Shown: positions 6,625 through 10,729 of the stretch, in pieces | Layout: each line of letters opens with the position of its first letter | How positions within the stretch are numbered: position 1 is the stretch's first letter | Assembly (NCBI GenBank): GCA_025350385.1 | Contig: JANXXZ010000246.1 | Location: 1 to 10,729 of the forward strand | Length of the DNA: 10,729 bases | Reading direction: 5' to 3' | Source: Bacteroidales bacterium | GTDB taxonomy: Bacteria > Bacteroidota > Bacteroidia > Bacteroidales > UBA4417 | Made by a program: the position numbers and the translations under genes | Notes under the pieces: generated by a model | Database searches by the model: none | What the model was told of the DNA's origin: nothing | What the model saw: only the letters and a program-made list of their open reading frames with translations

Positions 6625-8007
6625 ATGTCAGCCAATTCCAAACCTTTCTATTTTATCCTGATCGCTTTTTTTTCAGTCTTATTGCTCTCATTTCTAGGGA
6701 ATTCCTTTTCTGTGTTTGGAATTCAATTCAAGAATATCAATATTATCAGCGAACTGCTTCCCAAAGCCGTATCCGAACATGCATTAGTTGCAAATTCACC
6801 AATTGTAAGTAAAAACGATTCGCTGTTTCAACTTCCTGATTACCGATTAACTGATCGAATAATAGGCTACGAAGGCGACGCAACTTTGAAGGCATTCGTG
6901 AAAGCTTTACAAGATTTGCGGGATGGAAAGAGAAAAAAAGTCAGAATCGGTTATTTCGGTGATTCAATGATTGAAGGGGACCTTGTAACGCAGGATTTGC
7001 GAAAATTGTTGCAGGATTATTTTGGAGGGAGAGGAGTTGGATTCGTTCCTATCACTTCAGTTGTGGCAGGGTTCAGACAATCAGTTATACATACTTTTAG
7101 TGAAAATTGGAAAGAAAATAATTTCCTTAATAGCCAGAGTCCCCAAGGAAGTAATCTATTCATCTCAGGACATGCTTTTCATCCAACTGATAACTCATCA
7201 GTCTATTACTCAGTGGTAAAATATTCACATCTTGATAACTTCGATGAATGTTATCTACTTTATGGAAAAACTGACAGCACTTCTCATTTCACTGTGAATG
7301 ATTCAGTTTTCAAGTTCAATAATATTGAGTCATTTAACAGTCAATTGGTTGCGGCCAACCAAATTAATATACGAGCCTCCTTTGGTGGTGGGAACAACAC
7401 TCTTTATGGATTTTCTTTTGAGAGCAATAAGGGAATATTTGTCGACAATCTTTCGTTCCGCGGAATAAGCGGAATAGAATTACAACGAATTCCTGTCAGT
7501 ATGTTTTTGAGCATTAATTCATCACATCCTTATGATCTAATTATTATTCAATACGGGCCAAATCTATTATTTAAACCTGATCTTACCGACTTCAAATGGT
7601 ATGAAAAACCAATGAAAAACGCTGTAAACTCAATAAAACAAGCTTTCCCAAAAACCAGTATTTTAATTGTCGGCTCAGCAGATAAAGCTGCCCGTTATGA
7701 TGGTGAATATCTTACCCAAAAAGGTGTTCTTCCGTTAATTGAGGTACAAAATCAAATAGCACTGGAAACACAAACGAATTTCTGGAGTTTATACAATGCA
7801 ATGGGCGGAAGGAATTCGATAATTAAATGGGTGAATTCCAATCCTCCTTTAGCAAATCTAGATTACACGCACCTTACCCATAAAGGTGCAGCACAAGTCG
7901 CTAGGATATTTTTCGAAAAATTAATGCAAGTGTATGACCCAGAAGCTGCTTCTCGTTCTCAAATTCAACCTATTGCTAGGTATGTTAATGTATCGCGCAC
8001 TCGCTGA
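6625..8007 (+). CDS. membrane-anchored SGNH/GDSL-fold protein with inserted domain
   Basis: A 460-residue protein of the SGNH hydrolase fold, a family of esterases and acetyltransferases acting on acylated glycans and lipids. Residues 8-30 form one hydrophobic segment that can act as an uncleaved anchor or signal sequence, so the body would be periplasmic. Block I is RIGYFGDSMIEGD (107-119, nucleophile Ser114), and Block V is DYTHLTHKG (413-421, Asp413 and His416). FRGISG (278-283) probably supplies the Block II Gly, and YGPN (310-313) replaces the usual GxND of Block III while keeping the Gly and Asn. About 130-150 residues between Blocks I and II look beta-rich (many Ser, Asn and aromatics) and are probably an inserted domain, perhaps glycan-binding. 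It is the first gene of an operon with a second SGNH gene and an MBOAT acyltransferase, which points to glycan O-acylation or deacylation. The substrate is unknown. Confidence 0.8.
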   Translation: MSANSKPFYFILIAFFSVLLLSFLGNSFSVFGIQFKNINIISELLPKAVSEHALVANSPIVSKNDSLFQLPDYRLTDRIIGYEGDATLKAFVKALQDLRDGKRKKVRIGYFGDSMIEGDLVTQDLRKLLQDYFGGRGVGFVPITSVVAGFRQSVIHTFSENWKENNFLNSQSPQGSNLFISGHAFHPTDNSSVYYSVVKYSHLDNFDECYLLYGKTDSTSHFTVNDSVFKFNNIESFNSQLVAANQINIRASFGGGNNTLYGFSFESNKGIFVDNLSFRGISGIELQRIPVSMFLSINSSHPYDLIIIQYGPNLLFKPDLTDFKWYEKPMKNAVNSIKQAFPKTSILIVGSADKAARYDGEYLTQKGVLPLIEVQNQIALETQTNFWSLYNAMGGRNSIIKWVNSNPPLANLDYTHLTHKGAAQVARIFFEKLMQVYDPEAASRSQIQPIARYVNVSRTR

Positions 8008-8818
8008 TGCACAACTGCCGGATACTGTAAACCTGCCTATTAATTATGATTATAATTATATTGAAAATGACTCAGCTCTTCAGCACCTGAAGCAATATTA
8101 TAATTCCATTAAAGACAGTGTCACCCGACCTTTCCGTATTCTTCACATCGGCGATTCCCATGTTAAATCAGGATTTTATGCGGAAACTTTTGCTATGCTG
8201 TTTGATTCCATAATAAGGAGTTATACTGCAAAAGTGATTGTTCATGACTCCGATTCATCAGTAGTCAAATTAATGGTAATGGCGAAAAACGGGGCTATGG
8301 CCAAAACAATCCTGCAAACAGTCTATAATGACACAGTAGTTCAGCACTTTAATCCTGACCTAGTTATAGTTTCACTCGGAACAAATGAAGCATATAACCA
8401 TGTGAGGATGGATACGATAGTTTTTTACCAGGAATTGCTTATTGAAAAGATATTTCATGACGCACCCGACTGTGACATTATTATAACCACACCTGGTGAC
8501 GGACTAAAAAAAAATATTAAGAGGATAAGAATTTCAAAAAAGAAACGAAGATACAGGAAGGTTGTTCATTTTGAAATAAATGATTACCTGGTAGATGTAA
8601 TTGAGTATTACAATGAGATCCCAGCAAAAATGGATGTTGCCGTTTGGAATTTCTATCCTGTGATGGGAGGAGAAGAATCCATTCGCAAATGGAATAAACA
8701 AGGTTTTGCACAGGGAGATATGATTCATCTGACCAAAATAGGTTATAGATTGGAAGCTAAATTGCTCATGAATGCCGTCATGAATGCAATCACTGACCCA
8801 CGAAAACAAAATGAATGA
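7934..8818 (+). CDS. secreted SGNH/GDSL-fold protein, second in acylation operon
   Basis: A 294-residue SGNH-fold protein with all blocks intact: Block I RILHIGDSHVKSG (68-80, Ser75), Block II KNGA (Gly120), Block III SLGTNEAY (147-154, Asn151) and Block V GDMIHLTKIGY (261-271, Asp262 and His265). The ATG at 7934 begins a plausible signal peptide, MTQKLLLVLKFNLLLGMLMY then ALADA before Gln27. This favours that start even though it overlaps the preceding gene by 74 bp in another frame. Internal Mets at 7982 and 7988 would remove most of the hydrophobic core. A strongly basic stretch (192-209, 12 of 18 residues Lys or Arg) lies between Blocks III and V, and a run of nine A (8506-8514) precedes it in the DNA without breaking the frame. 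It is probably periplasmic and acts on an acylated envelope glycan with the MBOAT partner. Whether it is an esterase or a transferase cannot be decided. Confidence 0.82.
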   Translation: MTQKLLLVLKFNLLLGMLMYRALADAQLPDTVNLPINYDYNYIENDSALQHLKQYYNSIKDSVTRPFRILHIGDSHVKSGFYAETFAMLFDSIIRSYTAKVIVHDSDSSVVKLMVMAKNGAMAKTILQTVYNDTVVQHFNPDLVIVSLGTNEAYNHVRMDTIVFYQELLIEKIFHDAPDCDIIITTPGDGLKKNIKRIRISKKKRRYRKVVHFEINDYLVDVIEYYNEIPAKMDVAVWNFYPVMGGEESIRKWNKQGFAQGDMIHLTKIGYRLEAKLLMNAVMNAITDPRKQNE

Positions 8819-10284
8819 TCGAATTATTTGACAGGTTAAAGGATCAGCTTCTATATGATCCGAAGAATCCGTTGCTTTTTAATTCGGGTTTCTTCGTGTA
8901 TTTCTTATTCTTCTTTATCCTCATTTACTATTCAGTGAGGAAAAACCGAAGAATGCGGATTGGTTTTTTTACACTTTTCTCTCTATATTTTTTCTATAAA
9001 GCATGCGGTTGGTATGTTTCTCTTATCCTTATTTCTGCTGTAATTGATTTTATCATTTCCAATTTGATATACAGGCAACAGCAACGCACATCAAAAACAG
9101 TTCTTCTAATTCTCAGCCTGGTGCTTAATCTTGGATTGTTATTTTATTTCAAATATACCAATTTTTTCATTTCCATTATAAACGATCTTCGCTTTGTTAC
9201 AATCAGCCCACTCAATCTTCTGTTACCAATAGGAATTTCATTTTACACTTTCGAAAATCTGAGTTATACCATCGATGTTTACAGGGGACATTTTAAACCG
9301 GTGAAGAGTTTCCTGGATTACCTGTTCTTCCTTTCGTTTTTTCCAAAACTAGTTATGGGACCTATTGTCAGAGCTTCAGATTTTATTCCCCAAATAAGGA
9401 AAGAATATACTGTAAGTCAGCACGATTTTTCGCTTGGCTTTTTCCTCATTGTAACAGGTTTATTTAAAAAACTGGTGATTTCCGATTACATCAATGTCAA
9501 TTTCGTAAGTTACATTTTTGATGACCCTTTAAAACACACCGGTCTTGAATGCCTTCTGGCAACTTATGGCTATGCATTGCTAATTTACTGTGACTTTTCA
9601 GGGTATTCAGATGTTGCAATCGGATTGGCCAGATGGATGGGTTTTACTGTCAACATTAACTTTAATTCGCCTTATCAAAGTTCCAGTATTACGGAATTCT
9701 GGAGAAAATGGCATATATCCTTATCCAGCTGGTTGCGTGATTATCTTTATATTTCTCTTGGCGGAAACAGAAAAGGAAAAGTAAGACAATACATTAACCT
9801 TGCTGTTACCATGCTTTTGGGTGGCCTATGGCATGGTGCCAGCTGGAATTTTGTAATCTGGGGTGGAATGCATGGTATTGCACTGGCCATAGATAAAGCA
9901 AGAATGTCAATATTTAAATCAATCAAAAAAACCAGGTTAGGAAAGATTGTTGGAATTATTTTCACTTTTCACCTGGTTTGCTTTTGTTGGATATTCTTCA
10001 GGGCTTCTTCTGTAAATGATTCACTAGTAATAATCAGGCAGATAGGAACAAATTTTGATTGGGGAGCCTATCTGATTTTACTTAGTGGTTACAAGACAGT
10101 TTTCCTAATGATGTTGCTGGGATTTGCATTGCATTTTGTACCTCAATCAATTTGCGACACTGTTGTAGTTAAAATCGAGAAATTAAATATCGTTGGTTTC
10201 ATTATTATCTTCCTGATATTCTTGTTTATATTTTACCAGATTAAATGTTCAGAGCAAGTAATGCCAATTTACCTGCAATTCTAG
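8815..10284 (+). CDS. MBOAT-family membrane O-acyltransferase (AlgI-like)
   Basis: A 489-residue polytopic inner-membrane protein of the MBOAT family, closest in pattern to the AlgI/DltB branch that moves acyl groups across the membrane for O-acylation of polysaccharides or teichoic acids. Visible signatures are LLPIGISFYTFENLSYTIDVYRG (136-158), FFPKLVMGPIVR (175-186), YCDFSGYSDVAIGLARWMGF (258-277), FNSPYQSSSITEFWRKWHISLSSWLRDYLY (283-312) and GGLWHGASWNFVIWGGMHG (336-354). His340 in LWHG is the expected catalytic histidine, and His300 in KWH is the second conserved one. The C-terminus PIYLQF resembles the FIYFQF ending common in this branch. The length agrees with AlgI-type proteins. The start overlaps the previous stop (ATGA, 8815-8818), so translation is probably coupled. 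The two preceding SGNH proteins are the likely periplasmic partners. The substrate is unknown, and no glycosyltransferases are in view. Confidence 0.92.
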   Translation: MIELFDRLKDQLLYDPKNPLLFNSGFFVYFLFFFILIYYSVRKNRRMRIGFFTLFSLYFFYKACGWYVSLILISAVIDFIISNLIYRQQQRTSKTVLLILSLVLNLGLLFYFKYTNFFISIINDLRFVTISPLNLLLPIGISFYTFENLSYTIDVYRGHFKPVKSFLDYLFFLSFFPKLVMGPIVRASDFIPQIRKEYTVSQHDFSLGFFLIVTGLFKKLVISDYINVNFVSYIFDDPLKHTGLECLLATYGYALLIYCDFSGYSDVAIGLARWMGFTVNINFNSPYQSSSITEFWRKWHISLSSWLRDYLYISLGGNRKGKVRQYINLAVTMLLGGLWHGASWNFVIWGGMHGIALAIDKARMSIFKSIKKTRLGKIVGIIFTFHLVCFCWIFFRASSVNDSLVIIRQIGTNFDWGAYLILLSGYKTVFLMMLLGFALHFVPQSICDTVVVKIEKLNIVGFIIIFLIFLFIFYQIKCSEQVMPIYLQF

Positions 10285-10317
10285 AATATGACTATTTTGA
10301 ACAAATCAATTAAAGAA

Positions 10318-10338
10318 TCCGCCCTCTAAGAAGGTGGA
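10318..10338. repeat. small hairpin between the MBOAT gene and the tnpA remnant
   Basis: TCCGCC (10318-10323) and GGTGGA (10333-10338) can pair into a 6-bp stem with one G-T pair and a 9-nt loop. No U-tract follows on the plus strand, so it is a poor intrinsic terminator for the MBOAT operon. It sits just outside the tnpA remnant and next to a second hairpin, fitting a subterminal structure of an IS200/IS605-type end. Confidence 0.4.
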
Positions 10339-10345
10339 CTTAAAA

Positions 10346-10360
10346 GCCCCTATAAGGGGC
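10346..10360 (-). terminator. hairpin at the tnpA stop: IS end structure or terminator
   Basis: GCCCC-TATAA-GGGGC is a perfect 5-bp, all-GC stem overlapping the last codons of the tnpA remnant (stop at 10350-10352). On the minus strand it is followed by TTTTAAG, so it could end transcription of tnpA. It could equally be part of the hairpin that IS200/IS605 transposases recognise at an element end. Confidence 0.45.
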
Positions 10361-10601
10361 CAAAGTCGAGCTCTTGTTGCTCTTCTAATCGTTCTTGATT
10401 TTCTTGATACTCCACATACTTCTTGATTTTATCCTCATCTAGACCAATTGTGTCAACACAATATCCTCTCGCCCAGAAATGATTACCCCAATAAAATTTC
10501 TTTTTCAATTGTGGATAACTTTTAAAAATTTTGATCGCTGTTTTCCCTTTCAAAATCCCCATAAGTAAAACGTTAAAAATAACTTCCCCAAATCTAAGCA
10601 T
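10350..10601 (-). pseudogene. tnpA: 5'-truncated IS200/IS605-family transposase TnpA remnant
   Basis: An 83-residue reading frame matching the C-terminal half of Y1 HUH transposases of the IS200/IS605 family, which cut and join single-stranded DNA. Recognisable parts are MGILKGKTAIKIF (14-26, the usual GYLKGKSA element), WGNHFWARGYCVDTIGLDE (38-56) and IKKYVEYQE (59-67), where Tyr62 is the expected catalytic tyrosine. A Glu/Gln-rich tail then ends at GPL. Full-length family members are about 130-155 residues. The N-terminal part carrying the HUH metal-binding motif is missing, and a stop codon lies four codons upstream of Met1 in this frame. The first dozen residues do not match the family well, so the junction with older DNA lies there. 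The product cannot be an active transposase. No tnpB/iscB-like gene or guide RNA is visible. Confidence 0.8.
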
Positions 10602-10728
10602 AAATTCTGTAGTTTAATTCCGGGATTTCTGGATGGTGACTAATTTGATTTCCAGTTAAATCTGCTATCTGTATTTTGATGCCTTTTTGATAGTCCTTTA
10701 AGTTTAATCGAACCACGACACTCAATCC
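10594..10728 (-). pseudogene. 3' end of a gene, possibly a truncated type IX sorting domain (partial)
   Basis: An open minus-strand frame of 44 codons enters from the right edge and stops at TAG 10594-10596, overlapping the first codons of the tnpA remnant by 8 bp in another frame. Its sequence VVVRLNLKDYQKGIKIQIAD followed by LTGNQI resembles the middle of type IX secretion C-terminal domains (beta strand, turn, then I-x-I-x-D-x-T-G). Such a domain would normally continue past NYRI for about 20-25 more residues to a G-x-Y-x-V-type strand. Here it ends with YA at the point where IS-derived sequence begins. The reading is that the insertion removed the last strands of the sorting domain. Only 44 residues are available, so the family call is tentative. 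Confidence 0.4.
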
Positions 10729-10729
10729 A

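Overview
The window is AT-rich chromosomal DNA from a member of the Bacteroidota. The reasons are a full-length DsbD of the Bacteroidetes type, a protein with the DUF6600-type Trp/Gly signature, several copies of the phylum's TAnnTTTG -7 box, a general lack of Shine-Dalgarno sequences, and a possible type IX secretion C-terminal domain at the right edge. I could not assign a genus. Products were recognised by reading the translations, not by database search.

Left part (1-6242). The 3' end of an unidentified plus-strand gene converges on a minus-strand run of four genes. Read in the direction of transcription (right to left) these are tilS (tRNA-Ile lysidine synthase), dsbD (cytoplasm-to-periplasm electron relay), a secreted protein with a DUF6600-like aromatic domain and a long Arg/Asn/Glu/Ser-rich tail, and a four-helix DUF2231-like membrane protein. 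Each gene is separated from the next by 200-380 bp. Good terminator hairpins follow dsbD and the DUF6600-like gene, so these look like single-gene units and not one operon. The DUF6600-like gene has a sigma-54-like -24/-12 element in its leader region; the others have candidate housekeeping -7 boxes.

Centre and right (6243-10284). A 382-bp divergent intergenic region carries back-to-back TATCTTTG boxes and a degenerate parS-like palindrome. Rightwards from it runs a compact three-gene operon: two different exported SGNH/GDSL-fold proteins, then an MBOAT-family membrane acyltransferase. The first two genes overlap by 74 bp out of frame, and the second and third by ATGA. By analogy with alginate and other exopolysaccharide O-acetylation systems, the MBOAT protein would pass acyl groups across the inner membrane and the SGNH proteins would transfer them to, or remove them from, an envelope or extracellular glycan. 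The substrate cannot be told from this window. This cassette is the most interesting functional unit here.

Right edge (10285-10729). A 5'-truncated IS200/IS605-type TnpA remnant lies on the minus strand, with two small hairpins at its 3' side. It abuts the end of another minus-strand reading frame whose sequence resembles the start of a type IX secretion sorting domain and stops early at the junction. This may be a secreted-protein gene damaged by the insertion.
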